NCBI GenBank assembly: GCA_965247175.1
Contig: OZ252006.1
Span: 4,154,001 to 4,218,000 of the forward strand
Source of the DNA: JANQMX01 sp965247175
GTDB lineage: Bacteria; Pseudomonadota; Alphaproteobacteria; Kiloniellales; DSM-21159
Length of the DNA: 64,000 nucleotides
Direction: 5' to 3'
Below are positions 17,234 through 25,724 of this stretch, piece after piece. The first letter of the stretch is position 1. Each line of letters opens with the position of its first letter. A program made the translations under genes and the position numbers. The notes under the pieces are model-generated. The model saw only the letters and a list, made by a program, of their open reading frames with translations, did not search any database and was not told where the DNA came from.

Positions 17234-18289
17234 ATGCCTGGCGCCCCGGCCGCATCGGACCTTCAGAACCGCGCCCTGCGCATGGCTCTGGCGGTGACTT
17301 TGGGGCTGGTTGTCGAAAGCCTCAGAGGGGCGATGCTTCCGCCCCTCGCACCGGTGATCGCCATCCAACTGCTGGCCGTGGCACCGCGCCCGCCGGGCGC
17401 GCGGCTGGTCTTCGTGATGCTGGCGGTGACGGGCGGCGCGGCGCTCTTTGCCTACCTCGTCGCCTTTCTCACGACCGACAACGCCGGTCTCTACGCCATC
17501 GGGGTTGGGCTGCTCTACCTCTGGGGCTTCTATCTCGCCTTTCGCCCGGCGACCGCGATGATTGGCACCCTGGCCCTGACCATGAGCATCGTGGTCACCT
17601 CCATGGCGGCGGCGTCCACGACCGTGGCCTTGGTTCTGGTGGTCGAGCTGGCGCTCTCCGTGGCCGTCGGGTTCGCCCTGGTCTTTCTGGCCCATGCGGT
17701 CTTTCCGCATCGCGGCCTGCCGGCGCAGGCGGCGGCAGCGCGCCCCGACGCAGACAAGCCGCCACCGATCGAACCGCTCCCACGGGCGCTTCTCGGTGCC
17801 GGCATTCTTCTGCCGCTGCATCTCTATCTCACGGCCGACGGCGTTGCCGCGATGGTCGTGCTGCTGACCACGGCCACCATGCTGCGGCAGCCGGGCCTGG
17901 CCGAGTCCCTTCGCTACGGTCTGGCCTTCGCCGCCGGCAACGCAGCCGGCGCATCCCTTGCCGCGCTCAACGCTCTGCTGCTTTCGCTCTACAACCCGCC
18001 GATCTTCCTGGTCGCGATGACCGCCGCCAGCGCCTTGCTCCTGGCCTCCCAGGTCGTGCGCGGCCGCCGCCACGCGGCGATCTTCCTGCCCGGCTTCGTC
18101 GCCTACACCATGCTTTTCGGGCTCACCCTGTCGCCGCTTCCGCTTCCTGACGATGTCGCGGTGCTGCAGCGCGTGCTGCAGATCGTCGGCGCTGCGCTCT
18201 ACGTGCTGGCCGCCGCCAGTTTGTTCTTGCCGCTTGCCCTGCGCCGGCGGCCACTCAATCGAGAAGCGGCGCTGCGAACAGAAGGCTGA
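17234..18289 (+). CDS. DUF2955/FUSC-like multispanning membrane protein (efflux partner)
   Basis: 351-aa integral membrane protein with about ten hydrophobic segments in two similar halves, separated by a Pro/Ala-rich linker near residues 160-180. It resembles DUF2955 and the membrane part of fusaric-acid-resistance (FUSC/AaeB) proteins. It begins 4 bp after the HlyD-type adaptor, so translation is probably coupled and the two would form an AaeAB-like exporter. It lacks the large cytoplasmic domain of full-length AaeB. Family assignment is by overall pattern; no catalytic motif is available. Confidence 0.72.
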   Translation: MPGAPAASDLQNRALRMALAVTLGLVVESLRGAMLPPLAPVIAIQLLAVAPRPPGARLVFVMLAVTGGAALFAYLVAFLTTDNAGLYAIGVGLLYLWGFYLAFRPATAMIGTLALTMSIVVTSMAAASTTVALVLVVELALSVAVGFALVFLAHAVFPHRGLPAQAAAARPDADKPPPIEPLPRALLGAGILLPLHLYLTADGVAAMVVLLTTATMLRQPGLAESLRYGLAFAAGNAAGASLAALNALLLSLYNPPIFLVAMTAASALLLASQVVRGRRHAAIFLPGFVAYTMLFGLTLSPLPLPDDVAVLQRVLQIVGAALYVLAAASLFLPLALRRRPLNREAALRTEG

Positions 18290-18393
18290 AGATGCGCGCG
18301 TCGGTTTGTGCTAACAGGCGGCAAGCCATCCCTCGGACCGATGCGCGCCGCTGAAGACGGTCCGAAGGAACCTGGTTGCGAAGGAGTCACCCA

Positions 18394-19041
18394 ATGGATT
18401 TTTCCCCCATCAATCTCGCGCTCGTGGTCAATCTGCTTCTGCTGCTGCTGATCGGCATGGGGCCGAAGATCGCCTTGGTACCCTTCCTGGAGAAGACCAA
18501 GCGCTTGGAGCCTGAGCGTCAGCGGGAGGTCGGGGTGCGCATGGTCAAGACCGCCGTGGTGGCGGCGCTGGTGATCTTCGCGATCGGGGCACTCTTGATG
18601 AAGCTGCTGCACGTCTCCAGCGGCGCGGTCAGCATCGCCGGCGGGATCGTGCTGATGCTCTTGGCGCTCAAGATGGCGGCCGGTCCCGACAAGGAGCCTG
18701 AGGAAGAGCACGACTCGCCGATCGACCATCACCAGATGGCCATCTACCCGCTGGCGGTGCCCTATCTGCTCAATCCCGTGGGCATGGTGGTCTTGATCGT
18801 GGCCTCCAGCAGGGTGGATTCGATTGCGGCTGCCGCCCTTGTGGTGGCGCTGGTGCTTCTGGTTGGCGCCTTCGACTACCTGATCTTTCGCAACATCGAC
18901 CGCCTGTCCAAGCGGCTCAATCCGACGACCCTGATCATCTCGGAGGTCGTCTTCGGCATCCTCCTGACGGCGCTTGCCGTGGAGCTGATCGTGCGGGGAC
19001 TTGCCGGGCTCGGGCTGATCGAGCTCGCCTTGGGTCACTGA
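18394..19041 (+). CDS. MarC-family integral membrane protein
   Basis: 215-aa protein with six predicted TM helices and a short acidic loop (GPDKEPEEEHDS) in the middle. The order and spacing of helices, the PEWQ-like YPLAVPYLLNPVGMV segment and the final helix LLTALAVELIVRGL are in keeping with the MarC/UPF0056 family, whose function is not established (a role in multiple antibiotic resistance was disproved for E. coli MarC). ATG 18394 is chosen because AAGGAG lies 8 bp upstream. It stands alone between the efflux pair and a small lipoprotein gene. Confidence 0.72.
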   Translation: MDFSPINLALVVNLLLLLLIGMGPKIALVPFLEKTKRLEPERQREVGVRMVKTAVVAALVIFAIGALLMKLLHVSSGAVSIAGGIVLMLLALKMAAGPDKEPEEEHDSPIDHHQMAIYPLAVPYLLNPVGMVVLIVASSRVDSIAAAALVVALVLLVGAFDYLIFRNIDRLSKRLNPTTLIISEVVFGILLTALAVELIVRGLAGLGLIELALGH

Positions 19042-19063
19042 CGGCGGGCGGAGGTAACACGCC

Positions 19064-19498
19064 ATGCGGAGGTCCGTCGTTGCCTTGCTGTTTGCCGCCG
19101 CTGCGCTCGCCGCCTGCGAGACCCGTGACGACGCATCGGCCCCGCAAGCCTTGACGGCCGACGAGATCGAGACGGCCCTGGTCGGCAACACCCTGGTGCG
19201 CCTGATGGGCGGTCTCTTCTTCTCCTGGGAGTACAACGGCGTCCACGCCGCCGACGGCACTATGGAGGGCCGGGTCCGCGGACCCACCGAAGTCGAGCGG
19301 GTGCCCGGCACCTGGGAGGTGACGAGCGACGACCTTTACTGCCGCACCTGGTCGAACAACTGGGGCGACGGCCGGCGCGGTTGCTTCCGGGTCTCGCGCG
19401 CAGGCGAGGAGCTGATCTTCGAGCACGTCTCCGGCACCAGCGGCGGGCAGCGGCGCTACGCCTATGAGTGGCGGGCCGGTGTGCCCGAGGACTTCTAG
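19064..19498 (+). CDS. small lipoprotein of unknown function, 144 aa
   Basis: A clear lipoprotein signal (ALLFAAAALAAC, Cys18) is followed by a short linker and a compact domain beginning LTADEIETALVGNTLV. The mature part has several Trp residues and two conserved-looking Cys (YCRTWSNNWGDGRRGCF), giving a pattern I associate with small alphaproteobacterial periplasmic proteins of the DUF995 type; this match is tentative. The start follows GGAGGTAACACGCC. It begins 22 bp after the MarC gene and may be co-transcribed with it. Confidence 0.75.
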   Translation: MRRSVVALLFAAAALAACETRDDASAPQALTADEIETALVGNTLVRLMGGLFFSWEYNGVHAADGTMEGRVRGPTEVERVPGTWEVTSDDLYCRTWSNNWGDGRRGCFRVSRAGEELIFEHVSGTSGGQRRYAYEWRAGVPEDF

Positions 19499-19541
19499 CC
19501 GCCCCCGTCCATGTCTTGCTGCTGATCTCTCGCGCTCGTGG

Positions 19542-20096
19542 CTACATCTCTAGGGTCTGCACGATTTCCTTGAACTGCAGCGCATCTTTCTCGCGAATGC
19601 CAAAGAGCCCTCGTCCTGTAGGGAATTCAGACTCAAAGACGGAGTCATGTATGAATTTCCGGGGGCCAGAAAGGAACCTTGGGTCATCTTCTGGGCGAGG
19701 ATAAAGAGTAGGCTCTACTTTGGCTTGGAAAGCAAAAGAGCAATGGCCAAACATGCAGTAGTTATCGGACTTTGATATTGTGAGTCGAGGAAATCTCTTG
19801 TTTTGGGTTTTGGACTTTTTCCGTTCGCGGATATGGTCTCGATAAAGCTCGTAAGTGACATTTCTTGAGTCGCTGATTTCACGAAACAATCTCCTCACCA
19901 GCCTCACTGACAAATAAACTATAAGAAGTATAACAAGAATCTGGAGTATTCTTTGTTGGTCGAGAGCAAAGGCCACTGCCGTCAGCCACGATGCAAATAG
20001 AGTAAAAAAGAAGACCGACGGGCCATTGCGGAAGATGAAATAAAAAATGGGACAGGGTTTAGCCTGCCACAGAGGCTCTGTCTTGTCCTCGCTCAT
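19542..20096 (-). CDS. AT-rich hypothetical membrane protein, possible PH-like domain
   Basis: 184-aa protein. Two adjacent hydrophobic helices occupy about residues 22-66, followed by a basic stretch (RLVRRLFREI) and a soluble part with the alternating pattern of bacterial PH-like domains (VTYELYRDHIRER ... RFPRLTISKSD). The gene is clearly lower in G+C than everything around it, with codons such as AAA, ATA and AGT that the neighbours avoid, and has no good Shine-Dalgarno. This points to recent acquisition. No mobile element or integrase is adjacent. Function unknown. Confidence 0.6.
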   Translation of the reverse strand: MSEDKTEPLWQAKPCPIFYFIFRNGPSVFFFTLFASWLTAVAFALDQQRILQILVILLIVYLSVRLVRRLFREISDSRNVTYELYRDHIRERKKSKTQNKRFPRLTISKSDNYCMFGHCSFAFQAKVEPTLYPRPEDDPRFLSGPRKFIHDSVFESEFPTGRGLFGIREKDALQFKEIVQTLEM

Positions 20097-20271
20097 CGCT
20101 TGTCGAACCCCACGTACCCCTAGTGCCCCAGTGCCCAGACGGTGTCCGTTGGGCTGTGAAACAATCTAACATAGTTTGGCTTGCCGGGCACGCGTGGCGG
20201 ACCGCTAGTAAGGCGCCGAAAGCCATGCCACGCGGGGGGCGAATCCGCGGCGAGGGCGCTATATACTGCCC

Positions 20272-22563
20272 ATGGCAATGCAGGATCTCGTTCCAGACGA
20301 CGCGGCAGACCCCGCGCGCTTTCCCTATCTCGCGGCCCTCAACCAGGCGCAGCGGGAGGCGGTGGAGGCGCTCGACGGCCCGGTGCTCATGTTGGCAGGC
20401 GCTGGCACCGGCAAGACGCGGGCGCTGACCACGCGCCTTGCCCATCTGCTGTTCAGCGGCCGCGCCATGCCGGGGCAGATCCTGGCGGTGACCTTCACCA
20501 ACAAGGCGGCGCGGGAGATGAAGGAGCGGGTGGCCCACCTGCTCGGCCGCCATTCGGTCGAGGGCTGGTGGCTCGGCACCTTCCATGCGCTCGCCGCGCG
20601 CCTCCTGCGCGAGAACGCCGAGCATGTCGGCCTCAAGCCCAACTTCACCATCCTCGACACCGACGACCAGCTCCGCCTGATCAAACAGATCCTGGCCGCC
20701 GAGGACCTCAACGAGAAGACCTGGCCGGCGCGCATCCTGCTCGCCATCATTCAGCGCTGGAAGGACAAGGGTCTCTCGCCCGACCGGGTGCCGGCGGCCG
20801 AAGCCGGCGAGTTCGCCAACGGCCGCGCCATCGATCTCTACCGCGCCTATCAAGAGCGCCTGGCCGACCTCAACGCCTGCGACTTCGGCGACCTCCTGCT
20901 GCATAACCTGACGCTGTTCCAGAACCATTCCGACGTGCTGGCGCGCTATCACCACCGCTTCCGCTACCTGCTGGTCGACGAGTACCAGGACACCAACGTC
21001 GCCCAGTACCTCTGGCTGCGGCTGCTGGCCCAGGAGAGCAAGAACATCTGCTGCGTCGGGGACGACGATCAGTCGATCTACGGCTGGCGCGGAGCGGAGG
21101 TCGGCAACATCCTGCGCTTCGAGCAGGACTTTCCCGGCGCCAAGGTCATCCGGCTGGAGAAGAACTACCGCTCCACCGGGCACATCCTGGGGGCTGCTTC
21201 CGGCCTGATCGCCCACAACGAGGGGCGGCTCGGCAAGACCCTCTGGACCGACGGCGAGGAGGGCGAGAAGCTGCGGGTGCGCGGCCTCTGGGACGGCGAG
21301 GCCGAGGCCCGCTTCGTCGGCGAGGAGATCGAGGCGCTGCAGCGCCAGGGCGACTCGCTGGCGCAGATGGCCATCCTGGTTCGCACCGGCGCCCAGACCC
21401 GTGAGTTCGAAGAGCGCTTCATCACTTTGGGGCTGCCCTATCGCGTGGTCGGTGGCGCGCGCTTCTACGAGCGCATGGAGGTGCGCGACGCGCTGGCCTA
21501 TCTGCGGGTCATCCATTCGCCGGACGACGACCTGGCGTTCGAGCGCATTGCCAATAAGCCACGCCGCGGCCTGGGCGATGCGACGCTCAAGACCCTGCAC
21601 GCGGCGGCGCGCGGCCAGCGTATCTCCCTGATGCAGGCGGGCCGCCGGCTGATCGACACCGACGAGCTGCGCCCGCAAGCACGCAAGGCGCTGGCCGACC
21701 TCATTCGCGACTTCGACCGCTGGCGCGACGAGGCCACGCGCATCCCCCATCCGGAGCTGGCGGAGATCGTGCTCGACGAGTCCGGCTACACCGCCATGTG
21801 GCAGAACGACAAGTCGATCGAGGCGCCGGGGCGGCTGGAGAACCTCAAGGAGCTGGTGACGGCGCTGGAGGAGTTCGACAGCCTGGCCGGCTTCCTGGAG
21901 CACGTCAGCCTGGTGATGGAGAACCTGGAGGAAAGCGGGCAGGAGCAGATCAGCCTGATGACCCTCCACGCCGCTAAGGGCCTTGAGTTCGACAGCGTCT
22001 TCCTGCCCGGCTGGGAAGAGGGGCTCTTTCCCAACCAGCGGGCGCTCGATGAGACCGGCGGCCGCGGTCTGGAGGAAGAGCGGCGCCTGGCCTACGTCGG
22101 GCTGACCCGCGCCCGCAAGCGGGCCATCGTCAGCTTCGCCGCCAACCGGCGCCTGCACGGCAGCTGGGCCGCCGCTATTCCTTCGCGCTTCGTCGAAGAG
22201 CTGCCGGCCGAGCACGTGGCGCAGGAAAGCGACCAGGGCCTCTACGGTGCCGCGCAGGCCACCTGGGGCGGCGGCCGTTTCGGCGGCTTCCAGGACTGGG
22301 GCGGCAGCCGCACCTCGCCCGGCATGGCGCGCGCCCAGCGCTACCGCGACAAGAGCAAGCCCTTCATCGAGGGCGTCGCGACCGTGGTACCTGAGCTGCC
22401 CGGCGAAACCGCCTTCGCCCGCGGCGAGCGGGTGTTCCATCAGAAGTTCGGCTATGGCGAGATCCTGGCCGTCGAGGGGGAGAAGCTGACCATCGCCTTC
22501 GACAAGGCTGGCGAGAAGAAGGTCATGGCCAGCTTTCTGGTGCCGGCGGACGCGGCCGGGTGA
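20272..22563 (+). CDS. uvrD: UvrD/PcrA-family superfamily 1 DNA helicase
   Basis: 763-aa 3'-5' DNA helicase for nucleotide excision and mismatch repair. Visible SF1 motifs are the Q-motif LNQAQREAV, Walker A GAGTGKT (residues 43-49), motif Ia TFTNKAAREM, Walker B VDEYQDTN (about 235), motif III GDDDQSIYGWRGA, motif IV LEKNYRS, motif V TLHAAKGLEFD and motif VI EERRLAYVGLTRA. The C-terminal GERVFHQKFGYGEIL module is a Tudor-like RNA polymerase-binding element typical of PcrA/UvrD. The ATG may lie at or within a few bases of the transcript start, because TATACT sits 5 bp before it. The stop overlaps the start of prmA. Confidence 0.95.
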   Translation: MAMQDLVPDDAADPARFPYLAALNQAQREAVEALDGPVLMLAGAGTGKTRALTTRLAHLLFSGRAMPGQILAVTFTNKAAREMKERVAHLLGRHSVEGWWLGTFHALAARLLRENAEHVGLKPNFTILDTDDQLRLIKQILAAEDLNEKTWPARILLAIIQRWKDKGLSPDRVPAAEAGEFANGRAIDLYRAYQERLADLNACDFGDLLLHNLTLFQNHSDVLARYHHRFRYLLVDEYQDTNVAQYLWLRLLAQESKNICCVGDDDQSIYGWRGAEVGNILRFEQDFPGAKVIRLEKNYRSTGHILGAASGLIAHNEGRLGKTLWTDGEEGEKLRVRGLWDGEAEARFVGEEIEALQRQGDSLAQMAILVRTGAQTREFEERFITLGLPYRVVGGARFYERMEVRDALAYLRVIHSPDDDLAFERIANKPRRGLGDATLKTLHAAARGQRISLMQAGRRLIDTDELRPQARKALADLIRDFDRWRDEATRIPHPELAEIVLDESGYTAMWQNDKSIEAPGRLENLKELVTALEEFDSLAGFLEHVSLVMENLEESGQEQISLMTLHAAKGLEFDSVFLPGWEEGLFPNQRALDETGGRGLEEERRLAYVGLTRARKRAIVSFAANRRLHGSWAAAIPSRFVEELPAEHVAQESDQGLYGAAQATWGGGRFGGFQDWGGSRTSPGMARAQRYRDKSKPFIEGVATVVPELPGETAFARGERVFHQKFGYGEILAVEGEKLTIAFDKAGEKKVMASFLVPADAAG

Positions 22564-23438
22564 GCGACCTGACAACCTGGCAGATCACGCTGACCGTACC
22601 CAAGGCGATGGCGCCCGGGGCGGAGGCCGTGCTGGAAGGCCTCGGTGGCGCCATGGTGACGTCCCACGAAGGCGAGTCGCGACAGATCGATCTCTACCTG
22701 GAGCGCAAGGAGGCGCCGGACGCTGCCGCGCTGGCCGCGCTCTTGAGCGAAAGCCTCGGCGCGGCGGTGGATGCACCGTCGGTGTCTCGCGTGGTTCAGC
22801 GCGACTGGGTGGCGGAAAGCCAGCGCCATTTCCCGGTGCTCGAATTCGGCCGATTTCTGGTCTACGGCAGCCACCATGCGACGCCCAAAGCCTATGGCCG
22901 GCTGCCGCTCCTGATCGACGCTGGCCGGGCGTTCGGCACCGGCCATCACGACTCGACGGCGCTGGCGCTGCTGCTGCTCGAAAGGCTGCGGCCGCGCTAT
23001 CGGCAGCCAAACCTGCTCGATCTCGGCTGCGGCTCGGGCATTCTCGCGCTGGCGGCGCTGCGCTTGTGGCCGGGTGCCTCCGTGCTGGCCGCAGACATCG
23101 ACCCGCAGTCGGTCGCGGTGGCGCGCGACAACCGGCGGATCAACCGCATCGCCGGCGATATGCGGGCGGTGGTTAGCAATGGCCTGCGGAACGCAGCGCT
23201 GCAGCAGGCTGCCCCCTATGATCTCGTTCTGGCCAACATCCTGGCCCGGCCACTGCTGATGATGGCGCCGGACATCGCACGTGCCTTGGCGCCGGGCGGT
23301 CATCTCATCCTGGCGGGCTTCCTGGAGGGCGACCGGACGCGGTTGGAGGCGTGCTATCGCGCGCTCGGTCTGGCCCTGGTGGCACGGCAACGCCGTGGCG
23401 GCTGGACGGCGCTCTTGCTACGCAAGCGAGTCTGTTAG
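22560..23438 (+). CDS. prmA: ribosomal protein L11 methyltransferase
   Basis: 292-aa SAM-dependent methyltransferase that trimethylates ribosomal protein L11. The class I motif is LLDLGCGSGILALAA (about residues 153-168), preceded by AFGTGHHDST, and the substrate-side motif is LVLANILARPL. The GTG start overlaps the uvrD stop as GTGA, so translation is coupled. The uvrD-prmA pair is common in alphaproteobacteria. The N-terminal L11-recognition domain is short, as in other members of this class. Confidence 0.93.
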   Translation: MSDLTTWQITLTVPKAMAPGAEAVLEGLGGAMVTSHEGESRQIDLYLERKEAPDAAALAALLSESLGAAVDAPSVSRVVQRDWVAESQRHFPVLEFGRFLVYGSHHATPKAYGRLPLLIDAGRAFGTGHHDSTALALLLLERLRPRYRQPNLLDLGCGSGILALAALRLWPGASVLAADIDPQSVAVARDNRRINRIAGDMRAVVSNGLRNAALQQAAPYDLVLANILARPLLMMAPDIARALAPGGHLILAGFLEGDRTRLEACYRALGLALVARQRRGGWTALLLRKRVC

Positions 23439-23531
23439 TGGTGGCAAGTGTGGAGCTGGCACAGCCCTGCCGGGCTGTACCATCGTAGCCTAGTGGGTTG
23501 GTCAGACCGGGGTGTAGCCTGACAACCAGGC

Positions 23532-23565
23532 AAAAAAAGACGGTGGCTTGTCATCCAAGCCACCG
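23532..23565 (-). terminator. intrinsic terminator, minus strand
   Basis: Perfect 10-bp stem CGGTGGCTTG/CAAGCCACCG with a 5-nt loop; on the minus strand it is followed by TCTTTTTTTG. On the plus strand the same stem is followed by CTAGCTGAG, so it cannot serve prmA. Confidence 0.8.
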
Positions 23566-23640
23566 CTAGCTGAGAGGCAGACCGAGAGGAAAGCTCAAAA
23601 CCTCTCGGTGCTTTAAATATGGGCTGCACTACCGGCAACC
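23532..23640 (-). ncRNA. candidate minus-strand small RNA ending at a strong intrinsic terminator
   Basis: The 383-bp gap between prmA and the aminopeptidase gene (23439-23821) has no convincing ORF. On the minus strand it contains a 9-bp hairpin ACCGAGAGG/CCTCTCGGT (23581-23609, 11-nt loop) followed by a 10-bp terminator hairpin and a T7 tract. Since no minus-strand protein gene lies upstream of that terminator before ligA at 27 kb, the simplest reading is a short independent transcript. The 5' end is a guess; I see no good promoter match. Confidence 0.4.
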
Positions 23641-23821
23641 TCTGTGAAGACTATCTCATATCCGGACGTTTTGTTCTCGATTTGACGAAAAAGCGGCAAA
23701 GCTCTGGCCTTAATTTCATCCTGCTGCTGCTACACAAATATCACGGCAGGTGCTCGACGAGTCGGAGCATAGGCGCTAAGTCTTTGGATAAGAGTAGAAA
23801 ATCCTTAACGGGGACGGGCTG

Positions 23822-25591
23822 ATGACAAAAGAGCGCGTAGCAGCTTTAAGGCAGGCGCTAGAGCAGGAACAGCTCGGCGGCTTCATAATTCCCCGTGGCG
23901 ACGAGCATCAAGGCGAGTACGTGCCCGCACGCGCCGAGCGCCTTTCCTGGCTCACCGGCTTCACCGGATCGGCCGGCATGGCGATCGTATTGCGGGACAA
24001 GGCGGCGATTTTCGTCGACGGGCGCTATACGCTGCAGGCGCGTGATCAAGTCGACGGCGAGACCTTCGAACAGCGGCATCTGGTCGAGCAGCCGGCCGAG
24101 CGCTGGCTGGAGGAGAACCTCGGCGGCTTGCCCTTGGGCTATGACCCCTGGCTGCACAGCGAAGATCAAATCAAACGCCTGGCAAAAGGGGCTGAGAAGG
24201 CCGGTGGCGGCTTGCGTCCCTGCGAAGAGAACCTGGTGGACCGCATCTGGGTAGATCAGCCGGGACGGCCGGGCGATCCGGTCCAGTTGCACGATTCCGC
24301 CTTTGCCGGGGAAGGCAGCGAGGCCAAGCGTACCCGCTTGGGTGAGGCGCTGGCCGAGCAGGACATTGCCGCCGCGGTGCTCAGCCTGCCGGACTCCATC
24401 GCCTGGCTGCTCAACGTGCGCGGTACCGACGTGCCCCATACGCCCTTCGCGCTCTCCTTCGCCCTGCTGTACGCCGACGGCCGGGTGACCTGGTTTATCC
24501 AGCCGGAGAAGGTCGACGAGACCGTGCGCGCTGCGCTCGGTAATACGGTCTCCCTGGCCGCGCCCGGTGAGCTGGGCACGGCCCTGCACGGCTTGGCCGG
24601 CAAGCGCGTACGCGTCGACCCGGCGACCGCGCCCTTTTGGGTCGTACAGCGCCTGGAGGCGGCCGGCTCCACGATCGACCGCGGTCCGGACCCCTGTCAG
24701 CTTCCCAAGGCCTGCAAGAACGAGACCGAGCGGGAGGGCGCGCGCGCCGCGCACCGGCGCGACGCCGTCGCCGTGACCCGCTTTCTGCACTGGCTGTCCC
24801 AGGACGCCCTGGCCGAGGGTGCCACCGAATCGTCGGCCGCGGCGCGTCTGCAGGCTTTTCGCGCCGAGGACCCCTCGTTGAGGGACCTGTCCTTCGAGAC
24901 CATCCCGGGCTCGGGTCCCAACGGCGCGCTCTGCCACTACCACGTCACGCCGGAAAGCGACCGCAAGCTGCAGAGTGGCGAGCTCTTCCTGGTGGACTCC
25001 GGCGGCCAGTATCCCGACGGCACCACCGACGTGACCCGTACAGTGGCGATGGGCACGCCGAGCGAAGAGATGTGCCGGAACTTCACCGCGGTGCTGCGCG
25101 GCCACATTGCTCTGGCCACGGCGCGCTTTCCGCGCGGCACCACCGGCCATCAGCTCGATATCCTGGCCCGCCGCCCGCTGTGGGACCTGGGTCTCGACTA
25201 CGACCACGGCACCGGTCACGGCGTGGGCAGCTATCTCTCGGTCCACGAGGGGCCGCAGCGCATCTCCAAGGCGCCCAACAAGGTGGCCATGGAGCCCGGG
25301 ATGATCGTGTCCATCGAGCCCGGCTACTACAAAGAAGGCGTCTACGGCATTCGCATCGAAAACCTGGCTTTGGTCGGCCCGGCCAAGGAGGACGGCGACG
25401 AGCGTGAGATGCTGGGCTTCGAGACCCTGACCTTTGCGCCGATCGATCGCAGGCTGATCGTCCGCGAGATGCTGATGCCGCCGGAGCATGCCTGGGTCGA
25501 TACTTATCATGCGCGCGTGCGCGAAATCCTGGCGCCGCAGCTCACTGGTTCGGCGCGTTCCTGGCTCGAAGAAGTCACGGCCCCGCTCTAG
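23822..25591 (+). CDS. Xaa-Pro aminopeptidase (M24B, aminopeptidase P)
   Basis: 589-aa cytoplasmic dinuclear-metal peptidase that releases N-terminal residues preceding proline. The long form has two creatinase-N-like domains (LSWLTGFTGSAGMAIV; NVRGTDVPHTPFALSF) and a C-terminal pita-bread domain. Metal ligands are visible as Asp in LVDSGGQY, Asp in GTTDVTRT, His in HGTGHGVGSYLSVHEG, Glu in SIEPGYYK and Glu in IRIENLALV. The ATG follows a GC-rich GGGGACGGGCTG; no strong Shine-Dalgarno is present. Confidence 0.93.
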   Translation: MTKERVAALRQALEQEQLGGFIIPRGDEHQGEYVPARAERLSWLTGFTGSAGMAIVLRDKAAIFVDGRYTLQARDQVDGETFEQRHLVEQPAERWLEENLGGLPLGYDPWLHSEDQIKRLAKGAEKAGGGLRPCEENLVDRIWVDQPGRPGDPVQLHDSAFAGEGSEAKRTRLGEALAEQDIAAAVLSLPDSIAWLLNVRGTDVPHTPFALSFALLYADGRVTWFIQPEKVDETVRAALGNTVSLAAPGELGTALHGLAGKRVRVDPATAPFWVVQRLEAAGSTIDRGPDPCQLPKACKNETEREGARAAHRRDAVAVTRFLHWLSQDALAEGATESSAAARLQAFRAEDPSLRDLSFETIPGSGPNGALCHYHVTPESDRKLQSGELFLVDSGGQYPDGTTDVTRTVAMGTPSEEMCRNFTAVLRGHIALATARFPRGTTGHQLDILARRPLWDLGLDYDHGTGHGVGSYLSVHEGPQRISKAPNKVAMEPGMIVSIEPGYYKEGVYGIRIENLALVGPAKEDGDEREMLGFETLTFAPIDRRLIVREMLMPPEHAWVDTYHARVREILAPQLTGSARSWLEEVTAPL

Positions 25592-25724
25592 CGCAGAGGC
25601 GTCAATCTTAACTCGGCAGCTTTGTGTCGTTTTCGTGATAAGCTGTTGATTTTACAGGTTTGAAAGGATCACAAAGAGAGAGTGAAGCCGAGTGCAAAGG
25701 CGAGCATTAGCAGGAGACGGCGCT

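Noticed and set aside
20097..20271. tRNA or other RNA gene before uvrD
   Set aside because: No cloverleaf, T-loop GTTCGAAT-type sequence or stable paired ends could be found; it appears to be only a promoter region.
23541..23609. Plus-strand terminator for prmA
   Set aside because: On the plus strand neither hairpin is followed by a U-rich tract; only the minus strand shows one.
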